A stretch of 13,236 bases of DNA, from NCBI GenBank assembly GCA_033720735.1, contig JAWWBX010000096.1, positions 1 through 13,236 of the forward strand. Direction: 5' to 3'. Below, piece after piece: positions 1-6,274 of the stretch. The stretch comes from B8-G4 sp033720735 (GTDB lineage Bacteria > Bacteroidota > Bacteroidia > Chitinophagales > Saprospiraceae). A program made the position numbers and the translations under genes. The first letter of the stretch is position 1; each line of letters opens with the position of its first letter. The notes beneath the pieces are model-generated. The model was not told the origin of the DNA and made no database searches. It saw only the letters and a program-made list of their open reading frames with translations.

Positions 1-1530
1 AATATCATCACCTGGACAATAGATGACGGACACGGGAATACGGCCACCTGCACGAGTGTGATCGTTATCGAGGACAACGAACCGCCAGCCGCTCTGTGCC
101 AGGATGTGACCATCCAACTGGATGCGACAGGGAATGGCGGGATCACAGCTGCGCAGGTGGACAATGGGTCGGCGGATGCGTGCGGGATTGCCAGCACTGC
201 GTTGGACATCACGGCGTTCGACTGCGGCGATGTTGGCCTGAATGCCGTGGTGCTGACAGTGGAGGACAACAACAGCAATGTAGATACGTGTCATGCAACG
301 GTGACGGTCCAGGACCTGGTATTACCCGTTGCGCTTTGCCAGGATGTGACGGTCGAACTGGACGGGGTGGGCAATGCGTCGATCACAGCAGGTCAGGTAG
401 ACAATGGTTCGACGGATGCCTGCGGGATTGCCTCGACGGTCCTTGACGAAACAGATTTTGACTGTGCTGAGGTGGGTGCGAATGCGGTGGTATTGACGGT
501 GGAGGACAACAACAGCAATGTTGATACATGTCATGCGACGGTGACGGTCATGGATAACGTGGTTCCGACAATCACTTGCCCGGGTGATGTCACCCTGGAG
601 ATCAGCGCTGCGGAGTGCGACACGGTGTTCATATACAACGTCGTCACTACTGACAACTGCACCGGTGAAACGGTGGATGTACTCTCAGGGCTTGGTTCCG
701 GGGCTGCTTTTGAAGCCGGCTTGCATACCGAAGTGTTGCAGGTGACCGATCAGTCAGGCAACACATCAAGCTGCAGCTTTTCGATTACCGTACTGTCGAT
801 CGCAGATTCAGTAGAAACAACAATTTGCTTTGGAGACAGCTTGTTTGTTGGTGGAGCCTGGCAGTACTTGCCCGGGGCATACCCCGATACGCTGACCAAT
901 GCGCCGGGTTGCGACAGTGTCGTTGTCACTGTTCTCGATACCACCACGGAATGTTACTGGCCATCCGAGATCGTCTATGTGGATTCGTCGGCTGTGATGG
1001 GAGCCAATACCGGGGTCGACTGGCCCAATGCCTATCTCGACCTGCAGCTGGCGCTGGACATTGCAGACCGCTACCTCAATGTCGGGCAGATCTGGATGGC
1101 TGCCGGCACCTACTACCCGACGCAGGGGACGGACCGGTCGGTATCGTTTACCATGGTGGACAGCATTGCCATTCTCGGAGGGTTTGCCGGCACCGAGACA
1201 GACCTGGCGCAGCGTGGAGATCCCCTCATGCAACCAACCCGACTGAGCGGCGATATCGGGGTGGTCGGAGATAGCACAGACAACAGCTACCACATCATTG
1301 ATTGTCCCGCTGCAGCTGTCGAAGTGATCCTTGACGGGCTGATCATGGAGGATGCACTGGCCAATGGGCCTTCCCCCGAAGACCAGACCGGTGCGGCACT
1401 GCTGGTAGACGGACACCTGCGACTGACGCAATGTATCATCCAGCAAGTCGCGGCGTCCGGTTCGGGGCAGGCCATCCAGGTCGCAGCCGGGGCATTCCTG
1501 CAGATTGGGAACACTGTCATTGTGAAGTGA
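1..1530 (+). CDS. HYR-repeat / right-handed beta-helix surface protein, 5'-truncated by window edge
   Basis: The reading frame is open from base 1 and ends at TGA 1528-1530, so this is the last 509 residues of a larger protein whose start lies outside the window. Order of modules: the tail of one upstream module; two 80-residue HYR-like units (about bases 76-555) with the signature ALCQDVT...DNGS.DACGI; one canonical HYR domain (about 562-800, PTITCPGDVTLEIS...DNCTG...VTDQSGN); a short ICFGDS...GCDSVVVTVL module (about 801-945) common in Bacteroidota surface proteins; and a C-terminal segment (about 973-1530) resembling right-handed beta-helix proteins of the pectate-lyase-like type (YVDSSA...WPNAYLDLQLALD...IWMAAGTYYPT...ILGGFAGTETDLAQR). 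HYR modules are immunoglobulin-like adhesion folds, so I infer an extracellular adhesin or matrix protein. No T9SS type A or B sorting domain is visible: the protein stops at LQIGNTVIVK. No catalytic residues could be assigned. Confidence 0.85.
   Translation, partial: NIITWTIDDGHGNTATCTSVIVIEDNEPPAALCQDVTIQLDATGNGGITAAQVDNGSADACGIASTALDITAFDCGDVGLNAVVLTVEDNNSNVDTCHATVTVQDLVLPVALCQDVTVELDGVGNASITAGQVDNGSTDACGIASTVLDETDFDCAEVGANAVVLTVEDNNSNVDTCHATVTVMDNVVPTITCPGDVTLEISAAECDTVFIYNVVTTDNCTGETVDVLSGLGSGAAFEAGLHTEVLQVTDQSGNTSSCSFSITVLSIADSVETTICFGDSLFVGGAWQYLPGAYPDTLTNAPGCDSVVVTVLDTTTECYWPSEIVYVDSSAVMGANTGVDWPNAYLDLQLALDIADRYLNVGQIWMAAGTYYPTQGTDRSVSFTMVDSIAILGGFAGTETDLAQRGDPLMQPTRLSGDIGVVGDSTDNSYHIIDCPAAAVEVILDGLIMEDALANGPSPEDQTGAALLVDGHLRLTQCIIQQVAASGSGQAIQVAAGAFLQIGNTVIVK
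76..555 (+). repeat. Two tandem 240-bp HYR-like coding repeats
   Basis: Two adjacent units of exactly 240 bp (80 codons), about 76-315 and 316-555, encode almost the same module. The best-conserved part is 241-309 versus 481-549, where 62 of 69 bases agree by eye, with mostly third-position differences. The register is fixed by AGGATGTGAC at 101 and 341, and by GTGACGGTC at 301 and 541. High nucleotide identity suggests recent duplication or homogenisation within the gene, and more copies could lie upstream of the window. Confidence 0.9.
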
Positions 1531-1541
1531 CTCAACCTTGC

Positions 1542-1564
1542 CCCTGAGTCCGTAGACATCAGGG
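1542..1564 (+). terminator. Terminator-like hairpin after the HYR/beta-helix gene
   Basis: CCCTGAGTC (1542-1550) pairs with GAC (1555-1557) and TCAGGG (1559-1564) around a CGTA loop, giving a 9-bp stem interrupted only by a bulged A at 1558. It lies 11 nt after the stop codon and before the permease gene, where a transcript end would be expected. It is not followed directly by a T-tract (the nearest, GTTTTT, begins 17 nt later at 1581), so it is not a canonical intrinsic terminator and may only stabilise the mRNA end. Confidence 0.4.
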
Positions 1565-1641
1565 TCATGCCGCTGTTCATGTTTTTCGGCGATGTCATTA
1601 TTTTGTCCGGCTGATGCCATGCCTCATCAGTACGATCGCCG

Positions 1642-3429
1642 ATGACGCTAGAGATTGCCTTGTTGTTTGGGATGATCGCCGTGATGGTGGTCTTGCTCGT
1701 GCGGGAAACGCTGCCGCCCGACACAGTGGCACTCCTCGTCATGGTCGGGCTGATGTTGTTTGGATTTGTCACCCCGCAAGAGGGGATATCGGGGCTTGGC
1801 AACCAGGCGACCATCACGGTGCTGGCCCTGATGATCCTGAGCGTGGGCCTTGAAACGACCGGGGTGATTACCCGGATGGGCCAGGCGCTGGAAGGGTTGT
1901 TTGCGCAACGGCCGTGGCAGACTGTGCTCTTGCTCATGCTGATCGTCGGTACCTGCTCGGCGTTTATCAGCACCACGGCCGTCGTGATCGTCTTCATGCG
2001 GATCGTGATCAAACAGGCCCGCAAGCTGCCCACCAGCCTTTCGAGGATCCTGATGCCACTGTCGTTTGCCGGCATCCTGGGGGGATCGTGCACCTTGCTG
2101 GGGACGTCGACCAACCTGTTGGTCAGTGCGATCTCCGAGGACTATGCCATGGCCCCATTCGGCGTCTTTGAATTTTCACGGATCGGACTGATTTTCTTCG
2201 GCGTGGCCGTCGGTTATATGATCCTGGCCGGCCGACACCTGATCCCCGAGCGCAAGCAACCCACCGACTCACTCACGCGAGACTACCGCATTCAGCATTA
2301 CTTCGCTGAACTCAAGATCCTTCCTGATTCACGTTTTGAGGGCAAACGGATCCAGGAGACTGATCTGTTTCGGGACGATGAAATTGACCTGGTTCAGATC
2401 ACGCGCCCTGAGGAAGCACCACATTTCCCCAGCGAGGAAGAAACCTTGCACGCCGGTGATACCCTTCTGGTCAAAGGAGAGATCGGTCGTATCACACGAC
2501 TACTGAAGCGTGGCGGGCTCTCTCATATCATTCAACCGCCCATCGATGCCCAGGGTGAGTTGAAACTGGATGACAGCATTCTCTGCGAGGTTCTGATCCG
2601 TCCCCAATCCCGACTGGTGGGGCGGTTGCTGGACAAGGTGGCGATCAAGCGTGACTATGATGCGATACCCCTGGCGATCCACAAGCACCGCGAACTGATC
2701 ACTACCAACTTGCGCGAGGTGAAGATCGAAGCTGGTGACACCGTGCTGATGGCAGTTGGCAAGACCAATTTTGAACGCTTCTATAATTCGTCCGAATTCG
2801 TTGTCCTGCAGGACCATCACGACCTGGCTTCCTCGTCCAATAAAGCACCGGTGGCCGTGGCGATCATGGTCCTGGTCATTGCCCTGGCTGCCGCCGGTGT
2901 GGTCTCGATCCTGGTGAGTGCGCTTGCCGGTTGTGCCGCGATGATCGTCACGGGATGTTTCGATCTGCAGAAAGCTTACCGGCGCGTAGACTGGGGCGTC
3001 GTCTTTCTGCTCGCCGGTGTGATCCCGTTGGGGATTGCGATGGACAACACCGGCGCCAGCGATCTCATCGGCCAGACCTTTGTGGACAATTTCAGTCACG
3101 TATCACCGCGGGTCATTGTCAGCGTGCTGTTTATCGGTACTACACTGCTGAGCGGCATCATATCCAACAATGCCACGGCCGTGCTGCTGGCGCCCATTGC
3201 CTTTTCGATCGGTACCGGGCTGGGGCTGGATCCCAGGCCCCTTTTGCTCACGGTGATGTTTGGAGCCAACATGAGTTTCATGTCGCCAATCGGCTACCAG
3301 ACCAACATGCTCATTTACGGGCCGGGGAATTACCGCTTTGGCGACTTTGTGAAGGTGGGCGGCGGGCTGACCCTGCTGCTTTGGGCGGTTGCGACCTGGT
3401 TGATCCCCTGGGCGTACTTCGGAATATGA
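1642..3429 (+). CDS. SLC13-family (DASS-like) anion permease with two RCK_C domains
   Basis: This 595-residue inner-membrane secondary transporter has two membrane halves split by a cytosolic insert. Hydrophobic segments occupy about residues 3-200 and 400-595. The first half carries the conserved GTSTN loop (154-158, in ...SCTLLGTSTNLL), and the second half carries SNNATAV (508-514) and MSPIGYQTN (547-555), the paired substrate and sodium-site hairpins of SLC13/DASS permeases. Residues about 218-290 and 305-390 are two RCK_C/TrkA-C domains (EGKRIQETDLF...HAGDTLLVKG and LVGRLLDKVAIKRDYDAIPLAI...AGDTVLMAVG), which in related proteins are regulatory. Proteins of this layout are often annotated as sodium:sulfate symporters, but the substrate cannot be read from the sequence; sulfate and dicarboxylates are both possible. 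The ATG at 1642 is the first in frame, and the hydrophobic stretch begins immediately. The gene seems to stand alone or be co-transcribed with the antiporter 98 nt downstream. Confidence 0.9.
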   Translation: MTLEIALLFGMIAVMVVLLVRETLPPDTVALLVMVGLMLFGFVTPQEGISGLGNQATITVLALMILSVGLETTGVITRMGQALEGLFAQRPWQTVLLLMLIVGTCSAFISTTAVVIVFMRIVIKQARKLPTSLSRILMPLSFAGILGGSCTLLGTSTNLLVSAISEDYAMAPFGVFEFSRIGLIFFGVAVGYMILAGRHLIPERKQPTDSLTRDYRIQHYFAELKILPDSRFEGKRIQETDLFRDDEIDLVQITRPEEAPHFPSEEETLHAGDTLLVKGEIGRITRLLKRGGLSHIIQPPIDAQGELKLDDSILCEVLIRPQSRLVGRLLDKVAIKRDYDAIPLAIHKHRELITTNLREVKIEAGDTVLMAVGKTNFERFYNSSEFVVLQDHHDLASSSNKAPVAVAIMVLVIALAAAGVVSILVSALAGCAAMIVTGCFDLQKAYRRVDWGVVFLLAGVIPLGIAMDNTGASDLIGQTFVDNFSHVSPRVIVSVLFIGTTLLSGIISNNATAVLLAPIAFSIGTGLGLDPRPLLLTVMFGANMSFMSPIGYQTNMLIYGPGNYRFGDFVKVGGGLTLLLWAVATWLIPWAYFGI

Positions 3430-3506
3430 AACTTGCCACCAGGCTGCCATGCTGAAGCCGAACGATGCGTCGTGATCCGCCCCGCACCCTTCAAGTGAAA
3501 TACGCT

Positions 3507-3514
3507 TACCTTTA
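3507..3514 (+). promoter_or_regulatory. Possible -7 element upstream of the CaCA antiporter
   Basis: TACCTTTA differs at one position from the Bacteroidota sigma-A -7 consensus TAnnTTTG. It ends 13 nt before the ATG at 3528, implying a very short leader. No matching -33 TTTG was found at the usual 19-21 nt spacing, so the call is tentative. Confidence 0.3.
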
Positions 3515-3527
3515 GCCGCTTTTTCAG

Positions 3528-4445
3528 ATGGAGCTGATCGCGTATATCGGATTGTTTGTCGTGAGCCTGTTCGTGCTGGTCAAGGCCTCTGACTGGTTCG
3601 TCTCCGGTGCGGAAGCGATCGGGTTGTCACTGGGTATCTCACCGTTCATCATCGGGGTGACGATCGTCGCGTTTGGCACCTCCTTGCCGGAGCTGGCCGC
3701 AAGCATCGCCGCAGTCGTATCGGGCGCGTCCGAGATCGTGGTGGGCAATGTCGTTGGTTCCAACATCACCAACATCCTGCTGGTACTCGGGCTAACGGCG
3801 ATCTTTTCAAAGAAGATCCAGCTCGACCGCAATGCCATGGCGATCGATATCTCCATGCTGATCGCCTCCGCATTGCTGCTCTGGTTTGCGTTGACCGATC
3901 TCAGGATGTCCTGGTTTGACATCGTTGTCTTTCTCATTGGGATGTTCATTTTCCTGATGAACTCGATCAGCGGGGACAAAGACGATCTGGTCGACCGGCC
4001 TGCGGCAACATCCCGCAACTATCTCATGGTGCTGGTGGGTGCCGGGCTCGTGTATGGGGGTGCCCATTTTACGATCGTTGCGATCCAGGAGATCTCGATG
4101 CAGATCGGTATCAACCCCGAGATCATTGCGCTGACCTGCGTCGCCCTGGGTACGTCACTTCCGGAGGTTGTTGTGAGTATTACGGCTGCCCGGCGTGGCA
4201 ACTCCGGCATTGCCATCGGGAATGTGCTCGGATCGAACTTGTTCAACACGTTTGCCGTGATGGGTATCCCGGCGTTGCTCGGACCGCTGGTGATCCCGCA
4301 ATCGATCCTCGGTTTCAGCTTGCCCGTGATGGTGGTTGTCACTGCCATTTTTGCGGGACTCATTCTTGCCAAACAGATCAACCGAGTGTTTGGCCTGATG
4401 CTGGTGGTGGGCTATGTGTTCTTCCTGTACTTTTCATTTGTGTGA
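3528..4445 (+). CDS. Calcium/sodium (CaCA family) antiporter, YrbG-like
   Basis: This 305-residue, highly hydrophobic inner-membrane protein has the full two-fold pseudo-symmetry of the CaCA cation/Ca2+ exchangers. The alpha-1 repeat has GTSLPELAAS (50-59) and GNVVGSNITNILLVLG (73-88). The alpha-2 repeat has GTSLPEVVVS (208-217) and GNVLGSNLFNTFAVMG (231-246). The acidic residues in both GTSLPE motifs and the Asn in both GSN motifs, which form the ion-binding centre in this family, are present. A short charged loop around residues 148-163 (SGDKDDLVDRP) separates the halves. The length is typical of bacterial YrbG-type members. The expected role is export of Ca2+ in exchange for Na+ or H+; which counter-ion is used is not visible. 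It starts 98 nt after the SLC13 permease gene in the same direction and could share its transcript. Confidence 0.93.
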   Translation: MELIAYIGLFVVSLFVLVKASDWFVSGAEAIGLSLGISPFIIGVTIVAFGTSLPELAASIAAVVSGASEIVVGNVVGSNITNILLVLGLTAIFSKKIQLDRNAMAIDISMLIASALLLWFALTDLRMSWFDIVVFLIGMFIFLMNSISGDKDDLVDRPAATSRNYLMVLVGAGLVYGGAHFTIVAIQEISMQIGINPEIIALTCVALGTSLPEVVVSITAARRGNSGIAIGNVLGSNLFNTFAVMGIPALLGPLVIPQSILGFSLPVMVVVTAIFAGLILAKQINRVFGLMLVVGYVFFLYFSFV

Positions 4446-4501
4446 GTGATTTCCTGGCTTACGGCGCGGCGCGCAATCGTCCCTTGCAAGCAGGGGGTAT
4501 A

Positions 4502-4576
4502 GTATTTCGTAGAAATACGACCAGATCACATATTTGTAACATATGTCCTGACCGCGCTTTCAGGACGAAACGTCCA
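4502..4576 (+). promoter_or_regulatory. Inverted-repeat cluster with putative promoter upstream of ybaB
   Basis: Four inverted repeats lie in 75 bp. (1) GTATTTC-GTA-GAAATAC at 4502-4518 has perfect 7-bp arms. (2) ACATAT-N7-ATATGT is at 4528-4546. (3) GTCCTGA-N8-TCAGGAC at 4545-4566 has a perfect 7-bp stem. (4) GGACG-AAA-CGTCC at 4563-4575. Repeats 3 and 4 share GGAC (4563-4566), so their RNA hairpins are mutually exclusive. CATATTTG (4529-4536) matches the -7 consensus TAnnTTTG at all but one defined position, and TTTC (4505-4508) lies 20 nt upstream as a -33-like element. Repeat 1 therefore covers the possible -33 and repeat 2 covers the -7, an operator-like arrangement, and a transcript would begin close to repeat 3. 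No regulator gene is adjacent, so the binding protein is unknown. Confidence 0.5.
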
Positions 4577-4594
4577 CAAATCATCAAACCGCAA

Positions 4595-4624
4595 CCTGAA
4601 ACCCTGAACACGTGTGCACCTGAA
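4595..4624 (+). repeat. Three short CCTGAA direct repeats in the ybaB leader region
   Basis: CCTGAA occurs at 4595-4600, 4603-4608 and 4619-4624, in the contexts ACCCTGAACAC (4601-4611) and ACCTGAACAC (4618-4627). TGTGCAC also occurs twice (4613-4619 and 4641-4647). Spacing is irregular, and the function, if any, is unknown. Confidence 0.35.
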
Positions 4625-4634
4625 CACTAACAAC

Positions 4635-4642
4635 TACCTTTG
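4635..4642 (+). promoter_or_regulatory. Exact TAnnTTTG -7 element upstream of ybaB
   Basis: TACCTTTG is an exact match to the Bacteroidota housekeeping -7 consensus TAnnTTTG, ending 24 nt before the ybaB ATG at 4667. No clear -33 TTTG lies upstream. The element overlaps a TTG codon at 4640 that would otherwise extend ybaB by nine residues, which argues for the ATG start. Confidence 0.5.
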
Positions 4643-4666
4643 TGCACGTTTCATAAGACGAGAAAC

Positions 4667-4975
4667 ATGTTTGACTTATTCGGAAATATCGAACAGCATC
4701 AAAAAGAGTTGCAGCAAAAACTCTCCGGCATCACTGTAGAACACCAATCAGATGACGGAGCGGTGCGGGTGACGATGGACGGCAACCGGAACATCCGCGA
4801 TATCTCGATCGATCCTGCACAGTTCGAGCCCATGGACTGGGACAAGCTGGAAGACCTCATACTGGTGACGATCAATGAAGCATCGTCGCTCGCCGAGGCA
4901 AAGGCGGCAGAAGAAACAAAACGACTGATGAACGACCTCCTCCCTGGTGGTCTGGGCAACTTGTTTGGTGGTTAA
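4667..4975 (+). CDS. YbaB/EbfC family nucleoid-associated protein
   Basis: This 102-residue small cytosolic protein matches the YbaB/EbfC fold. It has an N-terminal helix (MFDLFGNIEQHQKELQQKL), then beta strands GAVRVTMDGNRNIRDISIDP (31-50), the conserved G.V.V...G....R.I.IDP pattern of the family, then an acidic helix LEDLILVTINEASSLAEAK and a glycine-rich tail ending GGLGNLFGG. Family members form dimers that bind DNA and act as nucleoid-associated proteins. I start at ATG 4667 because the alternative in-frame TTG at 4640 overlaps an exact -7 promoter element and adds residues (MCTFHKTRN) absent from typical members. The usual bacterial neighbours of ybaB, dnaX and recR, are not seen here. 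The next gene, a secreted T9SS protein, begins 12 nt after the stop, suggesting co-transcription. Confidence 0.9.
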   Translation: MFDLFGNIEQHQKELQQKLSGITVEHQSDDGAVRVTMDGNRNIRDISIDPAQFEPMDWDKLEDLILVTINEASSLAEAKAAEETKRLMNDLLPGGLGNLFGG

Positions 4976-4987
4976 CATGGGATTGTC

Positions 4988-6196
4988 ATGATGAGGTATT
5001 TGCTGGCATTTGGATTTACCCTGGCCCTGTGTGTCGGACATGCACAACCCACGATCGGGTTGGTTGCCTATTATTCGTTCGACAACTGCGACGCCACTGA
5101 TGATACCGGCAATGGCGCGGATGGCGTGATCAGCGGAGCACCCGGCTGCGGATGCGGGGTGTCGGGGAATGCCCTCGAATTTGACGGCGGAAGTGATTTC
5201 ATCCAGTTCCTTGGCAATTTTGATCTGCTGTTTTCTGAGGATTTTACGTTGAGCTTTTACATCCAGTCGCTCAACACGTCCGGCATCGTGGACATCATTT
5301 CCAAAAAGGACGGCTGTACGGCTGACAGTTCGATCACGGTACGCTTTGAGCCATCGAGCCGCTCGGTGCGCGCCGAACTCACACAGAATATCAATCTGAT
5401 GGCGGAGAGCCGGGTCAATATCAGCCCGGAGCAATGCTGGCACCACGTGGCCTGGGTGCGCTCGGCAGGCAACCTCATCATCTACTACGATGGCGTGCCG
5501 GTGGAGGTAACGCCGTTAGGACAGGCCATCAATGCCAGTAACAACGGGATCTTCAGTATCGCTAACAGCCCGTGCCTGGCCAATGGTGAGCTGCGGTTTG
5601 CTGGATCACTGGATGAGCTGCGCCTTTACAACCGCGCGCTGACCACCGGAGAGATTGCCGAGCTGTACCTGCCCATTGATGAGATCGGGAGCCGGGACAC
5701 GGTTCTGTTCCTGGGCAACAGTGTACAGATCGACCTGCCCAACTCCTGCGCATCTGCCTTCTCCTGGTCTCCTGCTCAGGGCGTCGTCGCTTTTACTGAC
5801 CGTGAACCCGTGATCACGCCCAATATGACCACCACGTACGAGGTCACCATGGAATATGGATTTTGCACCGCTACGGATACGATTCGTCTCATCGTGGTCG
5901 ATTCCACTCAGCTCAACTGCGAAAGTGTCTTTCTGCCCAATGCCTTTACCCCCAACGGAGACGGGCTCAATGATGATTTCGGGTTGAGCAATGCTTTTTT
6001 TCTTGGTGATTTCGGCTCACTGCAGATCTACGACCGATGGGGCACGTTGCTGTTTGAAGCTTTCAACCCTGATATCATGTGGGATGGATCCTATGAGTCC
6101 GAGCCGCTGATGCCCGGAACGTACATCTACAAGCTGCGCTACCGCTGCGGAGGGGAGGATTACATCAAAACGGGGAGCGTCAACCTGATCAAATAG
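4988..6196 (+). CDS. Secreted LamG-like protein with T9SS type B C-terminal domain
   Basis: This 402-residue protein has a classical signal peptide (residues 1-20, MRYLLAFGFTLALCVGHAQ, cleavage probably after HA or HAQ). Residues about 24-228 form a LamG/concanavalin A-like jelly roll: GLVAYYSFDNCDATDDTGNG, NALEFDGGSDFIQF, FTLSFYIQ, WHHVAWVRSAGNLIIYYDGV and the closing GSLDELRLYNRALTTGEI. Residues about 235-305 look like a small Ig/PKD-type module (FSWSPAQG...ITPNMTTTYEVTM). Residues about 313-402 are a type B (gliding motility-associated) sorting domain: VFLPNAFTPNGDGLNDDF, LQIYDRWGTLLFE, MWDGSY, PGTYIYKLRYRC and a short basic end. The inferred role is a carbohydrate- or surface-binding protein exported by T9SS; the ligand is unknown and no enzymatic residues are evident. 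ATG 4988 is followed by a second ATG at 4991, and either could be the start. Confidence 0.9.
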   Translation: MMRYLLAFGFTLALCVGHAQPTIGLVAYYSFDNCDATDDTGNGADGVISGAPGCGCGVSGNALEFDGGSDFIQFLGNFDLLFSEDFTLSFYIQSLNTSGIVDIISKKDGCTADSSITVRFEPSSRSVRAELTQNINLMAESRVNISPEQCWHHVAWVRSAGNLIIYYDGVPVEVTPLGQAINASNNGIFSIANSPCLANGELRFAGSLDELRLYNRALTTGEIAELYLPIDEIGSRDTVLFLGNSVQIDLPNSCASAFSWSPAQGVVAFTDREPVITPNMTTTYEVTMEYGFCTATDTIRLIVVDSTQLNCESVFLPNAFTPNGDGLNDDFGLSNAFFLGDFGSLQIYDRWGTLLFEAFNPDIMWDGSYESEPLMPGTYIYKLRYRCGGEDYIKTGSVNLIK

Positions 6197-6219
6197 CTGT
6201 CCTGGCATGGACACGTGAA

Positions 6220-6253
6220 CCCTGAACGACTTCGCTACGCTGCGCGTACAGGG
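6220..6253. terminator. Possible bidirectional terminator hairpin between convergent genes
   Basis: CCCTG-A-ACG (6220-6228) pairs with CGT-A-CAGGG (6245-6253), giving 8 bp with one A/A mismatch. It sits in the 78-bp gap between the plus-strand LamG gene (ends 6196) and the minus-strand giant gene (ends 6275), so it could end both transcripts. There is no T-tract on either side. A smaller stem, TGTCC-N6-GGACA, lies at 6198-6213 just after the LamG stop. The interior TTCGCTACGCTGCGCG is GC-rich and repeat-like. Confidence 0.35.
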
Positions 6254-6274
6254 CAAGCCAGTGAATAATGTTAA

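Noticed and set aside
76..555. Tandem repeats as a possible CRISPR or mobile-element array
   Set aside because: The repeats are in-frame 80-codon protein modules without spacers, and no terminal inverted repeats or transposase are present.
1598..1605. TTATTTTG as a -7 element for the SLC13 permease
   Set aside because: It mismatches the essential A at position 2 and has no -33 element at usable spacing. Too weak to list.
808..1620. 270-codon open frame on the minus strand
   Set aside because: It lies antisense to the HYR/beta-helix gene and its protein is rich in His/Arg/Gly with no domain. It is a by-product of GC-biased third positions.
1287..2114. 275-codon open frame on the minus strand
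   Set aside because: It is antisense to the end of the beta-helix gene and the start of the permease, with low-complexity Ser/Thr/Pro-rich content. The plus-strand genes have clear family motifs.
2500..3099. 199-codon open frame on the minus strand
   Set aside because: It is antisense to the RCK_C and second membrane half of the SLC13 permease and contains no recognisable motif.
1642..3429. Naming the permease a sulfate transporter
   Set aside because: The family motifs define SLC13 membership only; the sequence does not reveal the substrate.
4479..4496. CCCT-TGCAAGC-AGGG as a terminator for the antiporter
   Set aside because: The stem is only 4 bp and no T-tract follows.
4442..4630. 62-codon plus-strand frame after the antiporter
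   Set aside because: It overlaps the antiporter stop, runs through the inverted-repeat cluster and has no hydrophobic pattern or family likeness.
4640..4666. TTG start extending ybaB by nine residues
   Set aside because: The TTG overlaps an exact -7 promoter element, and the extra residues are atypical for the family.
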